From Lineus longissimus (lineage: Eukaryota > Nemertea > Pilidiophora > Heteronemertea > Lineidae), in NCBI RefSeq assembly GCF_910592395.1, contig NC_088315.1, positions 12,714,501-12,778,500 on the forward strand: 64,000 nt of DNA, in the 5' to 3' direction. The number at the start of each line of letters is the position of its first letter. The first letter of the stretch is position 1. The translations under genes and the position numbers were made by a program. This document shows positions 21,858-34,810 of the stretch, in pieces. Below the pieces are notes generated by a model. That model searched no databases, had not been told where the DNA came from, and saw only the letters and a program-made list of their open reading frames with translations.

Positions 21858-22974
21858 TTTTTAGCTCACCTCTTAGCAGAGGTGAGCTTATCCCATACCG
21901 TGGCGTCCGTCGTCGTCGTCGTCGTCGTCGTCGTCCGTCGTCCGTTAGCAGGGCACGTTTCGTAACTGTTAGAGCTATTGAGTTGAAACTTGGTACACAT
22001 GTACCCTTATGTAATGACACCTGGGAGACCAAGTTTCGGTCCGATTCGTTTCATGGTTTGGCCACCAGGGGGCCAAACGTTAAAAGTGAAAATATGCAAT
22101 ATCTCCCTCAATAGTAGTCGGGAAATTTTGAAAAAAATATGGTAGGTACTTCTAGCAAAGGTGCATCATATATCCTCCGGGTTTTTGATTTGACCTCCTT
22201 TTCAAGGTCACAGAGGTCAAATGGTGTAAATTGGCCGTTAGGATGTAACGATGGCACGTTTCTAAACTGCAATGACTATTGATACCAAATTTGGTACACA
22301 TTTACCCCTTAGTCAGCTGATCTCAGGGACCGAAGTTTGGTCCAATATGATTCACCACTTGACCACCAGGGGGCAAAATCCAAAAACCTTAAAAATGTGA
22401 TTATTCCTTAACTTCTTGCCCGATTGCCACCAATTTGATATCATGGGTACATCTAACCACCATACAGTATATGTCACACAGGTTTTTAATTTAACCTTCT
22501 TGTAAAGGTCACAGAGGTCAAATGGCGTAAATTCGCCGTCAGGCCGTAACAATGGCACGTTTCTTAACTGCAATGACTATTGATCACAAATTAAGTACAC
22601 ATGTACCCCTTGGTCAGGTGATCTCAGGTACCGAAGTTTGGTGCGATCTGATTTGCCGTTTGGCCTCCAGGGAGGGGGCCAAATCCTAAATTCTTCAAAA
22701 TGCCATTATTCCTAGTAATGACTTGCCCGATTGGCACCCATTTTATATCATAGGTACATCTAATTCTAACAACCATTCAATGTGTCACCCGGGTCTTCTT
22801 TGATTTGACCTACTTTTCAAGGTCACAGAGGTCGAATGTACTGTAAATTGGCCATTTTGGGGAAATTGTAATTGCTTGGACCTACATCAAACCTAACACT
22901 ACATGACACAAGACCATGCTCTTTATCCATCTTTCCTCCACATGAGGTGAGCACAATGGCCCTGGCCATTTCAT
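21858..22974 (+). mobile_element. Modular element, type 1, copy A
   Basis: Starts TTTTTAGCTCACCTC with a perfect 11-bp hairpin (AGCTCACCTCT/AGAGGTGAGCT), followed by a (CGT)n microsatellite (about 21908-21945), then three ~300-bp modules and the 3' end GAGGTGAGC (22944-22952), ATGGCC-CT-GGCCAT hairpin and TTTCAT. Modules carry CCACCAGGGGGC at 22062 and 22363 and AGGTCACAGAGGTCA at 22205 and 22506. Copy B at 52014-53166 is nearly identical, so this subfamily moved recently. Non-coding. Confidence 0.85.
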
Positions 22975-23070
22975 TTGTGTACCAAAGGTATATAAACTTT
23001 CCACATCTGCACCGTATTTCTATTGTAACATCGTACCAGGTTCACTACACTACGCTACACTTCACTACAC

Positions 23071-23124
23071 ATCCGAAGCGACACCTCGCGGAATCCAGTG
23101 CAACCCAGTCTTCTTTGTCCAGAA
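23071..23124 (+). repeat. DIRS split direct repeat A1
   Basis: Starts ATCCGAAGCGACACCTCGCG directly after TTCACTACAC. 54 bp match A2 at 28730-28783 with one visible difference (GAATCC versus GAATAC). Confidence 0.88.
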
Positions 23125-23712
23125 CGACGGTCAGGTGCATGTTGTTTCTATTCGCTCTTCGATTTTCGCTTCAAGGTTGGTATTTCCGATATTTTATGGC
23201 GAGTGGGCCAGATATAATTGTAGATGAGAGGGTCTACAATACGGCGAGTGGGCCGAATGATAAATGTGGAAGGCGAGGGAGCCATAAAAGTGAAATAAAA
23301 CAGACGGCGAGTAGGCTGTCTACTATAGTAGATCTATCTACTTCGTGTGCACTGCACTGTGCGTGATGTACGCTGGTAAACTCAAGGACAGCGGTGTGGT
23401 TTATAACAAATTCTTGTCGGCAATATTCAGAGCAGTGCAGTGCTTTGGACAACATGTTTTGGTGTTGAGCATTTTATATTTAGAATGTTTTATGCAGGAA
23501 GAAATCTATGGCTCTATGTATGTAAGGTGCTGTGTGTTACTCTTAGCGGTGCACACAATGTCAGTCAGTTATATTTGGGCATCAGTTTTCCTGCGGCGTT
23601 CCCTGATCAAAGGTGGTAATTGTAAGAGTGTTTGTCCTGAAGACACGTCAATCTGTAGAGGTACATTGGTTGATGGTTGTCATGAATATATCGTATTGTT
23701 TCTATTTTCTAG

Positions 23713-24666
23713 ATGGTGGTTACGGTGTTGAAGAAAAAACATTCCTTGGTGGGCCATAGCATGTTACCGGTAATCAGGGCAGTTAGAACGGATGCATCAA
23801 GTGTAATGGAGTTCGCCCGATTAGAGGCTGAACAGCAATTAGAGTTGTTGTCGCCAGAGGAACTACAAAAGGCTGTCCGTACTTTAACGAATGAAGATCC
23901 GGCAGACATTTTGCAGATGGCCCAAAGGGAGGAGAACTCAGGGAATTTGTGTCTACTCGTGCATCACACCATCCTGCATGCTAATGAGTTCGGTCAGCCT
24001 AAGGGTCAACAATTGATTGCGACGCCTCCAGATCTACCCGTTACTGGGGAGCCACCAGTAAAGAAGGTGAAAATGGCTGAGCAGGACGAGCAGTTGACAA
24101 GTTGTGCGCCGCCTGAGGGAGTTAAGATAGCCAAGGAAAAGGTGAGAGCTATAGCGACACAAAAGGACCCGAACGAATCTTTGTTGTTATTGTGTTTGGA
24201 TGAGCTGAGTATGGCAGCAAATGATCCCAGTGTTGTAGTATTTACAGAATTAGCAAGACAGGCTAAATTTAATCAAGGTGACATTGATATGCCGTCGTTC
24301 GCCCTCTCCGTCTTGGGTGCAGGATCATCTGATGTTGTTTCAAAAGCGTTGTCGAAGGCGATGGTCAAAAAGGTGAGACCAAAAGCAAGCAAGGAGGAGA
24401 AAGATTCAGATTCCGAGCAGACAAAGTCAACGAGGCCAGCATCCCCAATGGGAAATTTGTACCCGCCATACATGCCGTGGATGGCTATGTATAATTTGCG
24501 CCCTTGGAGAGGTAGAGGAAGAGGTCGTGGACGAGGTGGTTATACTTCTGGGTCTGGCTCTGGTTCTCAAAACAACGCGTATGCGTGTTATTTTTGTGGG
24601 AGCGATCAGCATTTTGTCCGTGATTGTGACAAAATGAAAGCGGCGAAGCCAGCAAATGGCTACTAG
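23713..24666 (+). CDS. DIRS-like gag with zinc knuckle
   Basis: 317-residue frame from ATG 23713 to TAG at 24664-24666. The middle is helical and charged; near the C-terminus an Arg-Gly stretch (RGRGRGRGRGG) precedes a CCHC knuckle CYFCGSDQHFVRDC (CX2CX4HX4C). This is the nucleic-acid-binding gag arrangement of DIRS-like and other retroelements. The frame is intact. A splice-acceptor-like TTTCTAG lies just before the ATG, so the start could be an exon boundary. Confidence 0.75.
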   Translation: MVVTVLKKKHSLVGHSMLPVIRAVRTDASSVMEFARLEAEQQLELLSPEELQKAVRTLTNEDPADILQMAQREENSGNLCLLVHHTILHANEFGQPKGQQLIATPPDLPVTGEPPVKKVKMAEQDEQLTSCAPPEGVKIAKEKVRAIATQKDPNESLLLLCLDELSMAANDPSVVVFTELARQAKFNQGDIDMPSFALSVLGAGSSDVVSKALSKAMVKKVRPKASKEEKDSDSEQTKSTRPASPMGNLYPPYMPWMAMYNLRPWRGRGRGRGRGGYTSGSGSGSQNNAYACYFCGSDQHFVRDCDKMKAAKPANGY

Positions 24667-24888
24667 TTGATAAGGGCATAGTTTTCTGGTGAACACGCGA
24701 TGTTACATGTATACTCAGAGGTATCTTACCTAGTCCACCTCTTCCTCTGCCTCTTCAGCTCCATCCCGGGGATTCTTCTCCCTAGTAGGATAAAAGAAAT
24801 TTTATTCTACATGGGTTGGCGGATGGTTGGCTCTTTCTAGTGTTTTTATGGTCGATTATTAAGGTATTATGTTTAATTTCAGGAAGAA

Positions 24889-26949
24889 TTGAGTCACAAG
24901 ATCCCAGTTTGGGAAGTGAATTCCGGTTTTATGTTATACGACAGTTCGATGCAGAAAAGAGAGCATCAAAGTTGGATCAATGCTGTTAGTCATGCTGAAA
25001 TTGGAAAGAGCCACCAGTCGCCAACCAATGTGTTACCGTTCGAACAGATTATTCGTCAAGGGCAGCCTTTTCTCTTGTTCTATTGAAGATTTGTCGGTTA
25101 GAGATCCAGATTCTTTTATAGCGGGTAGCATCCATCACCATGTGAAAGAATGGGAAACTTTACTGGAGTCTTTGCATGATACTGATTTGCCTTGTAACGA
25201 TATAAAAGAGTGGCTGACAGAAGGCGTAAATGTCAGGAAATTCTTTCAGCCATTTAAAGGTAATTATAAAGGAAAACGGTATAATTCTGCTGAGCCACCC
25301 AGGATGTTTTTTCAGAATGCCCCCTCCTGTAAAAAGTTTGTACCTTTCATAACCAAAGAGTTGAATGCCAAAGTAAAAGAGCGAACATTGACGATAGTAG
25401 GCAAGCTGGGTGAATGTGAACTCCCACACTTAATTTTGCCGTTAACAGTAGAGCCATCAAAGCCTCGTCTTTGCCAGGATGCACGGTTTTTAAATTTATG
25501 GATTAACGATTCTCCGTTTAAGTTAGACACACTGCGAGAAGTGCATAGGTTGGTACCAAAGGGGGCTAAGATGATCTCTTGTGATGAGAAGTCGGGGTAT
25601 AGTCATGTTAAACTGTCTCCAGACTCTAGGGCATATTTTGGTGGGCAATTTGGAGGGTATGTATTTGTTTATAATACATTGCCGTTTGGTTGGAAGTCAT
25701 CGGCATTTATTTACAACACCATTGGTTCTGTCCCAACACTCTACCTGCGTAAATTTGGTATTTCTAACACTCTATATATTGATGACCAATTGGGGATCGT
25801 GTCTATTAGTCTGGCCTCTAATACTGTAAGCATGCCTATTCATGTTATCGCATATGCTATAATAGAGTTGTTGACAAGGTTGCTACTTCAAGGAAACATT
25901 TGGGTTTCATAGTAGATTCTGATAGACAGGCATATTTGTTACCAGATGACAAAAGACAGAAGTTCATACAGTTAAGGGAGGAAATTTTGGCAGCAAAGCA
26001 GGTTGATGCGAAAACTTTGCAAAGATTCGAGGGGAAATGCATATCTCTCATGTTAGTTGTTCCAGGGGCTAGGTTGTATGTTAGAGAAGTGAACAAAGCC
26101 ATTTCTTTCGCCCTCAGAACCGAAAAGTATGTTTCCTTGTACCCCAAGCTCCGTCAGGAAATGGAGTATTGGCAATTTCGGGATACTTGGCAGGGCTGCA
26201 TGAGCTGGAGAAAGGAGTGTCATAAGCAGATCTCCTTAGCAACTGATGCGTCTTTGTTCAAGTATGGGGTGTCAGTGTTGGCTGATAATTCTTTCAATTT
26301 TTCGGATTACTGGGAGAATGACGATGCTAGGCCAATTCATTTGAAAGAAGCGCAGGCAATGTTGAATGCATTACAGTCGCTGTCTCAGAAAATAGTTGAC
26401 AGCAGGGTGGATGTCCTAACAGACAGCCAGGTTCTCATTGATGTATGGCAAAATCAAGGGGGAAAGGACAGCAGGTTAAATGGTATTATTAAGCAGATAT
26501 TTCAGTTGGTCCTGGCCTCTAATGCAGATTTGAAGCTTATGTATATTCCATCTGCTAAGAACCCGGGAGATAAGCCGTCTAGATCTATCAATAGAAATGA
26601 TATGATGTTGTCTCCCACAGCGTGGTCCCTGGTTCAACATGCATTCGGTCAACATTCCATGGATTTAATGGCGTTGGATAGTAATGTTATGAGAGACGAA
26701 AATAATGCTATGTTGCCACATTATACTCCTTGCCCAACACCAGCGTCTGCGGGAGTGAACATGTTTGCACAGGATATTTCAGGTGTTAAGAATCCTTATG
26801 TGTTCCCGCCATTTCACCTAGTGCTATCAGTGATGAACTTCTTGTTAGAGCAGCAGGTGCCATGCTGTACCGTAGTTGCGCCTGATTTATCCTATGCTGA
26901 AGTGTGGGCTCCAGTTGTAGCATTGTATGTAGTTGATTCAATACTGTAA
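24889..26949 (+). pseudogene. DIRS-like RT and RNase H
   Basis: The RT is read from 24980 to about 25865 and continues one frame over to 26949. Blocks: LPLTVEPSKPRLCQDARFLN, KMISCDEKSGYSHVKLSP, FVYNTLPFGWKSSAFIYN and TLYIDDQLGI (YIDD catalytic box). RNase H follows with LATDASLFKYGVSVL (catalytic Asp), HLKEAQAMLNAL (Glu), VLTDSQVLIDVW (Asp) and AKNPGDKPSR. The frameshift is near 25860. After RNase H there is a C-terminal block (MDLMALDSNVM, PPFHLVLSVMNFL) typical of DIRS elements, in which the target strand is copied into circular DNA before recombination. Confidence 0.85.
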
Positions 26950-27023
26950 GGCAACAAAGGTGACAAGAATATTTTGCTGCTCCCTGGCAAAAAAGGATTT
27001 GTGCCAGATGAGGCAGGATTGCC

Positions 27024-28303
27024 ATGTGCTCTGCGGGCATACAGATTGTGTTGTTATTAAATGGTGTTTGCATCTATATCTTGCAGGACACGGCGCAGAA
27101 AACGGCTTTACAGATTGATTTGCTGGCAATAAATAAGCGAATGGCGTATCTAAAGGACTCATCGGAAAATTCATCAAATTTCAAAAGAAAATCTAGTTTA
27201 AAAAACTCTGTGGAGGCATTTTTCAATGCGTTGCCTTTTACTCCTTCCCTTTCCACTTGTATACCAGATGACATTATAAGGTTTTTGATTTGGAAGGATT
27301 CTCATGGTAAGACGAAAGTTCATGCCATTCACTGTCCTTTCTTAGGAGACAAGAAAAGCCGTTCCTGTTCGTGTCCTGTAAGATTGGCTGCTACTTCTGT
27401 AAACAATATTGTACAGAAACTAGTTGACATATTTGACACACAGGGTAGATGTCGGGTGTGGGATATTAAAACATGGAGTGGGAATCCTGCTTGCGCCCCT
27501 GCAGTAAGGGTTACTGTAAGCAAGTTGCCTTGGAACACGCCAAGGCTCATGTTCTGCCCACCCAGGCAAAGCCCATGTTTGTATCCAAGTTATTCAGGAT
27601 TTGTGAATATATTGATAGAGAATTTGGTAGGAATGATATTTTAACAAGACAAAAGTTTGTCTTTCTCAGGGATCAAGCATTTTTGAAATTACAGTTTTTT
27701 GTGGGCGATAGAGCATCGGATCTTGCTGCTGTGCCTACTCAAAAAATCAAGAAATTGAGTGATGATTCAGGTTTTGTATTCTGCCATACAATCACTAAGA
27801 CGATACGGGGTGGGAAAGGTGTTGCTAACAGATTTGTAGGAAAAAGGTGTGAGGACGCTGGTATCTGTCCTATTCAGGCCATTGAAAGATACATCAGTTG
27901 GTCAGCTTCGAATGGTGTAGATCTCAGATATGGGTATTTGTTCAGGGTAGTATCTGAGTCAGGGGGAGTTTTGGACCAGAAAGTTTCTTATGAAACCATG
28001 TATACAAGGTTCAAGGGATATCTTGCAGTAATTGGTATAGATAATGGTGATACATTGCATAGTTTGCGATCGGGTTGCTCAATTTTGCTTGGTATGTCGG
28101 GCTCAGTTGAGTCAGAGGATCAGATGATGAATCATATAGGATGGCACACGAAAGAATCAGCATTGTACTACAGTAGGGTAGAGAAGTTCGGAGATGCGAC
28201 ACTTGTTGCAAGTAGGTTGTCTCGATCGGTGCGTTCGTCAGTAGAGTTGGAACAAAAGTTTAATAGTAGTGATGAGACAAAATTGGGGCTAGCCTTCAAG
28301 TAG
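27024..28303 (+). pseudogene. DIRS-like tyrosine recombinase
   Basis: N-terminal SAM-like part in frame 27024 to about 27510, catalytic part in frame 27473-28303; one shift joins them near 27510. Catalytic residues are visible: the first Arg in VGDRASDLAAV, the H-x-x-R pair in TLHSLRSG, the second His in IGWHTKES and the nucleophile Tyr in ALYYSR. This enzyme inserts a circular cDNA into target DNA and replaces an integrase. It lies after RNase H on the same strand, as expected. Apart from the shift the domain looks complete. Confidence 0.87.
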
Positions 28304-28650
28304 ATATACATGTACGATGTATTTTTGTAACCTTTGGATCTCACGTTGGAATACAATTTAAAGCAACAATTCCGTCTATTCTTCCAATTCATGTATTAAG
28401 CTAGAGATTTATCAATATTTTGTTAATATAATGTTTGTCCTGGTTTGGCTAATGCCATGGGCCTATTTTGTTGGTTGTTTACGAAGTTGAATAAACATTT
28501 TCTTTGAAATTGGTTTTGTGTGGTTTGTTTCTCATCTCAGTGATTGAGTAATGGGGAGTTGGGGGTAGAAAAGCATACTCAATCACTGGTGGGATGTGTC
28601 TTGATAAAGTATAGGTGTTCAATTGTTTGTTGGATTGCGAAAGCGCTGGA

Positions 28651-28783
28651 GGATTCTGCCTTTCATTTCCCCAATACTCTGTTTCCCTGGAGCAGTGGAT
28701 GACAAGAGGTTCGCTTCGGGTATGGGACCATCCGAAGCGACACCTCGCGGAATACAGTGCAACCCAGTCTTCTTTGTCCAGAA
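28651..28783 (+). repeat. DIRS repeats B1 and A2, contiguous
   Basis: B1 (28651-28729) starts GGATTCTGCC and ends TATGGGACC, directly joined to A2 (28730-28783). B1 has three extra bases (GATGACAAG versus GAACAAG) relative to B2. The B1/A2 junction corresponds to the circle junction expected in the replication model of this class. Confidence 0.88.
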
Positions 28784-28857
28784 TGTCAGGAAGGAAGTGT
28801 GTTAGGAAGCTCCATGATGGACCCCTGTCCGGAGTGGCAGTTGGAACATGTTTTTAA

Positions 28858-28876
28858 CCCCCCCCCCCCCCCCCCC
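28858..28876 (+). repeat. Poly-C tract of 19
   Basis: 19 consecutive C between A2 and B2 of the DIRS-like element. Such a run is prone to length error in sequencing. Confidence 0.8.
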
Positions 28877-28937
28877 TATAGTTGGCGGGCAGGACATGGA
28901 GGTTTATAACCAGTTAGGTTACATTCATTGCTTCAGG

Positions 28938-29056
28938 GGATTCTGCCTTTCATTTCCCCAATACTCTGTTTCCCTGGAGCAGTGAACAAGAGGTTCGCTT
29001 CGGGTATGGGACCTTCACTACACTTCACTACACTTCACTACACTTCACTACACTAC
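28938..29056 (+). repeat. DIRS repeat B2 and TTCACTACAC target array
   Basis: B2 (28938-29013) ends TATGGGACC and is followed at 29014 by TTCACTACAC repeated about four times. The left flank of the element (23041-23070) is made of the same 10-bp unit, so the element sits inside one simple-repeat tract. Confidence 0.85.
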
Positions 29057-29564
29057 AGTCTTGTGACACTTGCATCAATGTCATTGGCCTGTACAGTTCA
29101 CCAGCTACCCCTACAAGGAAGATAATTACTGCACAGATTATCCTTTGTGCTCCCATTGTGATACTTGGATATTTCAATGTTGACTCATCAAAAAATCTCC
29201 TGTTACTACACACTTACTGGACTTCTTCCTAGACCTTGGGTTCTCTGTGTATCCATGAGATGGTTGGACCACTGATGGAACGACAAAAATAGATCACATA
29301 TTCACAAATTGCAAAGAAGGAGAATTTCAAACTGGTACAACAGAGACCTATTACTCCTATCACAAAGCTGTGTGGATTTCATTCTTATAGAATATTCACC
29401 ATATTTCCCTTGATGGTTGGACCACTGATGGAATGACAAAAATAGATCACATATTCACAAATTGCAAACAAGGAGAGTTTCAAACTGGTACAACAGAGAC
29501 CTATTACTCGTATCACAAAGCTGTGTGGATTTCATTCTTATAGAATATTCACCATATTTCCCTT
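29057..29564 (+). repeat. 153-bp tandem duplication with endonuclease-like frame
   Basis: 29259-29411 and 29412-29564 are near-identical. Each can be read as DGWTTDGTTKIDHIF, then TETYYSYHKAVW and a stop. With the preceding text (PIVILGYFNVDSSKN at about 29150-29195, GFSVYP-like at 29240) this resembles the C-terminal part of an exonuclease-endonuclease-phosphatase domain (GDFN, IDHIF, S-H motifs), as found in LINEs and in Helentron-type proteins. In YSYHK the usual Asp of SDH is Tyr. Degenerate; family uncertain. Confidence 0.5.
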
Positions 29565-29672
29565 GGTATGAGTGCATTTTTCTTTCCATAAAGGCAAGAA
29601 TGTTTCACTAAAGAAATTAACCAACACCCATTCAACGCCTTTAGTGCTACTGCAACACATTTGTTGTTTATT

Positions 29673-30126
29673 AGTCTCCGCCACGCCCGATAGGGGCTTG
29701 GCGGAGAGTTTTGTGTTAGCAGGCAAATTCTTCCCCCCAGTTACAACCGGTGCATAGGTACAACAATGTTTATCTCTGTACACTGTGTATGCATTACAGC
29801 CTGGTCTCGAGTCGCGGTTCCGGTCAGTGATCTAGACAAAGTTTTAGTCAATGTAGGCATGAAATAAAAATAATAGTTCCGCTGATTTTATTTGTACATT
29901 TTGTAGATGTGTATGTAATTTTAGCAGTTTTTCCACAAAGCGCAAGCAGTTTTACGACTCCTAATGTATTCTGGTCGACACCATTTTGTGTGCATCGTGT
30001 ATTGGTTTATTCTTCGTTTTTTCTGAAATGTAGCCACCACCCCCATCACCTCCCTCACATAAGAGCCCTGAAATCATCCAACATCCCCCTCCCGCCACTC
30101 CCAAAACCTCATCCGTGGCGGAGACT
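29673..30126. mobile_element. Possible MITE, AGTCTCCGCCACG ends
   Basis: A 13-bp perfect inverted repeat, AGTCTCCGCCACG (29673-29685) and CGTGGCGGAGACT (30114-30126), bounds a 454-bp non-coding segment. I saw no target duplication, so chance pairing is not excluded. Confidence 0.35.
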
Positions 30127-30654
30127 CCAGAGTCTGCACGCAGACTCGGCACCATTTCTAGTTTAGCATACTTTGATACCCTACAACACATATGTGGTTT
30201 CGATTTGTAGCAATCACTACAACAGTATAAATGACTGCTTGATATCTATTATATTGTTTTGCTTCACCATTATCATCTCATACAAGCACTAAAGGGGTTG
30301 GAAGTAGAGCGGCGGTCTTTTGCTATAGAAATAGACCAAAAACCTCTATTCATTAATAATTTCCATATATGTGACCTAGTAGACAATTGTATCAGTATAA
30401 TCCATTCATATTGCAGTGATTTAATGAGAAATGCGTTACTTTCCAAAAGCAAATTTCGCAGCCAAACTATCAGTTTTTAGGTTCCATATAGTTGATCTTT
30501 TACAACATCTTAAACCCTGGTGAACTGCTGATTCCATAAAAGCGAATGACCTAATTTCCACTTTCTGGTCATTACGACTAATTTTACTTATTTTGAGTCG
30601 AAGTTTTAGATAAATACTTCATCTGTCACAACATCTTGTTATAATTCAATTCGC
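30127..30654. other. Unassigned AT-rich region
   Basis: No gene or repeat recognised. Short frames only. Confidence 0.4.
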
Positions 30655-32270
<1,616 letters not shown>

Positions 32271-33388
32271 TCAACTAATTTATACATTTAGCTTTATCTG
32301 AACTCAACCCACACCGCAGTCTTTTCCAGTCTCACATTGCTGACTTAGTTTAACTGGGCCACTCTATATCGGGTGTTTATAGCAACAGTATAGGTGGCAT
32401 CTTTGCAGGAAGAAATCTTGACTCTCCGTCAGATATAATTAATTTTCTTAATAAAGGATGTGTCTTTAATGAGATAATTGTTTGTCGTCATTTCTTGTTT
32501 ATTCATACCAACACAACTGAGTCACACTTTCATGGTAGAGTGCGCCTAGCGCCCTATATCAATGTCTGAAGTGAACAATGGAGCTCTGCCATGTGCTCAA
32601 ATTTTGAGTTAATCAGGCATTTAGTAAAGTTTAACCTCATTCTGGCAGAAAATGTTTAGTGCTAGTGATAGCTGGGATAATATTCTTAGTGCTAGCACTG
32701 AGATTTTCACCAGACAGTTATTTTGATAGAATTTATGGTCTGATTAAGGTTGGGGTTCACACACAGACAGAGCTTTGACAAGCGGACAAACGTTTTGAAA
32801 TACAGGTTCGTCTTACATGGTATCAGGCTGTTTCGCTACATTGCCAGTTCGCTAAAAGTCGTTTCGCTACATGTGGCGGTCGTTTCGCTACATGGTAGGT
32901 CGTTTCGCTACATGGGTGGAGTCGTTTCGCTACATGGTGGGTATGGTCGTTTCGCTACATGGAGGACGTTTCGCTACATGGGTGGAGTCGTTTCGCTACA
33001 TGGATGTAGTCATTATTTTTACTCTATTTTACCCTACTATAATTCCCGGTGGTGACTACAAATTTATTATAGCACAGTTTGCCGGTAAAAAAACTTATAC
33101 GGTTTGATGGCGCGCAAGGGGTTCTTGTCGTCCTGGCCTGGGTTAGGCCACATAAAAAAAAGAGTTGGTGATCGTCCCCGCCCGCCCCTACGAAAAACGC
33201 CCGGCCCCGTTTTTTGTTAAAATCCTAAAAAAGTTGGTATAATGTTCTCTGCTATAGGGTCAGAATTGCATGGTTGGAATCTCTATGAAATTTCCTTTCA
33301 AATGACACCAAACATGTCTGTTTAGGTTTATTGTACCCAGAGATATTTACTTGATTTGAGCGAAAGATTGCTCCTATAGCGCCACTAA

Positions 33389-34207
33389 GATCGTTAGTTA
33401 ATTCTTCACCGCGATTTCTACATCAAACAGAATGTTGATCCGGTATGGGACGCGCTCACCCAAAGTTTTGATGACGCCTGTTCTGACTGCCTCCGACGCA
33501 ACGAATCTTCCGCGTGGTGTTTTCACGCTCTCGCCTCAGTGGTCGGCCGCTCGATTGTATCCATGTATCCGCCAATGAATGGTCATATGGACCCTGCTGT
33601 ACGCCGCCTCAGCACGACGTTTGTTCCGCGAACTTCAAAGAACAGGGGAACGAATGCTGCCATTCACATCCTCTGGTCCTCTGGAAGTGCTGCATTAAAT
33701 CGCGGAACATGGACTCCCAGCCATTTTGTGCCTCTCCTAAAAGTTGACAACAAGCAAAAAGGAACCTTGGTCCACGACGAACAGCCCAACAAGCGCAAGC
33801 GCAAAGTGATGACATCAAGTCCGACTACTGCTGACCCACCGGCACCGCCAACGATTGACATTTCCGCCGTCTCTGACCCCACAGTCGACGTCGTCACTAA
33901 TCCTCTTCGCCAAAGTCCACCACCCATGATAGACATTTCCGCCGACTCACCTGACTCCACCACGGATGTCAGTACGCCACGCGAAAGTCCACCACCTATG
34001 TTAGACATTTCCGCCGATTCACCTGACCCCACTGGCACCGCGGACGTCACTACGCCACGCGAAAATCCACCACCAATGATGGACATTTCCGACATCTTAC
34101 CTGACCCCACCGCCAACGTGGCATGGGACGATTACAGCGACGGGGAGATAACGACAGAACAGTTGTTCAGAGTTTGTTCGCACTTGAATGGACCAGTAAC
34201 CTCATAG
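33389..34207 (+). CDS. OTU/vertnin-like domain protein with DIS repeats
   Basis: An open frame runs from about 33389 to TAG/TGA at 34205-34207; the first ATG in it is at 33539 or 33563. N-terminal part: SSAWCFHALASVVGRSIVSM, VRRLSTTFVPR, AIHILWSS, TPSHFVPLL. This pattern (W/C helix, short YP..N, IHILWS, W.P.HFVPL) resembles OTU-like cysteine-protease-fold domains in vertnin-like and transposon-linked proteins; Cys in SAWCFH and His in SHFVPL would be the active-site candidates. The second half is four copies of a Pro-rich unit around PPPM-DISADSPD, preceded by a NKRKRK nuclear-localisation-like motif. It is inside the inverted-end element and may be its cargo or transposition gene. Confidence 0.5.
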
Positions 34208-34214
34208 ACATCCA

Positions 34215-34540
34215 TTCGCGTTGGCTCGCTCAATTACGTACTTATTATTGATTGACAGGGGTCATTCAACCGCACTTCAACGCAGATTTGGAGGCCTTTG
34301 CAAGGCCTTCGCGTTGGCTCGCTCAATCGTCTATCCGTGTATACGTACTTATTATTGATTGACAGCGGTCATTCAACCGCACTTCAACGCAGATTTGGAG
34401 GCCTTTGCAAGGCCTTCGCGTTGGCTCGCTCAACCGTCTGTATCCGTGTATACGTACTTATTATTGATTGATAGGGGTCATTCAAACGCACTCCAACGCA
34501 GATTTGGAGGCCTTTGCAAGGCCTTCGCGTTGGCTCGCTC
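34215..34540 (+). repeat. ~105-bp tandem repeat, three copies
   Basis: TTCGCGTTGGCTCGCTC recurs at 34215, 34308, 34415 and 34524; units hold TACTTATTATTGATTGA and GGAGGCCTTTGCAAGGCC, the latter a palindrome (GGCCTTTGCAAGGCC). It abuts the right inverted arm. Confidence 0.85.
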
Positions 34541-34810
34541 GTCTCCACCCATGTAGCGAAACGTCCTCCATGTAGCGAAACGACCATACCCATCATGTAG
34601 CGAAACGACTCCACCCATGTAGCGAAACGACCTACCATGTAGCGAAACGACCGCCACATGTAGCGAAACGACTTGTAGCGAACTGGCAATGTAGCGAAAC
34701 GACAGTAATTCGTCTTACATAGTCGGTCAGTCAGAGATACAGTCAGAGATATAACTCCTCCATCAGTTTAGATCAGATGACAACAAAACTTCTCCTGAGA
34801 GTCAAGATTG

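Larger units (their letters stand above)
23071..29013 (+). mobile_element. DIRS/Ngaro-like tyrosine-recombinase retrotransposon
   Basis: Plus-strand order gag, RT, RNase H, tyrosine recombinase. Termini are split direct repeats: A1 (23071-23124) at the left end; B1 (28651-28729) immediately followed by A2 (28730-28783); B2 (28938-29013) at the right end. This A1 ... B1A2 ... B2 layout is that of PAT/Ngaro-type elements, which integrate by recombination without target duplication. Both flanks are the same TTCACTACAC simple repeat, and no duplication is seen. RT and recombinase frames each hold one shift. Confidence 0.9.
32819..34708. mobile_element. Element with 158-bp inverted ends of GTTTCGCTACATG iterons
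   Basis: 32830-32987 and 34543-34700 are inverted repeats of 158 bp with only a few differences. Each arm is made of seven or eight copies of GTTTCGCTACATG at uneven spacing. A 12-bp direct repeat TTCGTCTTACAT lies outside both arms (32807-32818 and 34709-34720) and could be a target duplication. The interior carries one gene-like frame and a ~105-bp tandem repeat. I do not recognise the transposon superfamily. Confidence 0.6.

Noticed and set aside
21858-22974. Repeated modules as a CRISPR-like array
   Set aside because: Units are ~300 bp with diverged text and no short direct repeat/spacer pattern; the window is eukaryotic.
29673-30126. Coding potential in the CCCCTCCCGCC-rich segment
   Set aside because: Only short frames in low-complexity C/A-rich sequence; treated as a possible MITE instead.
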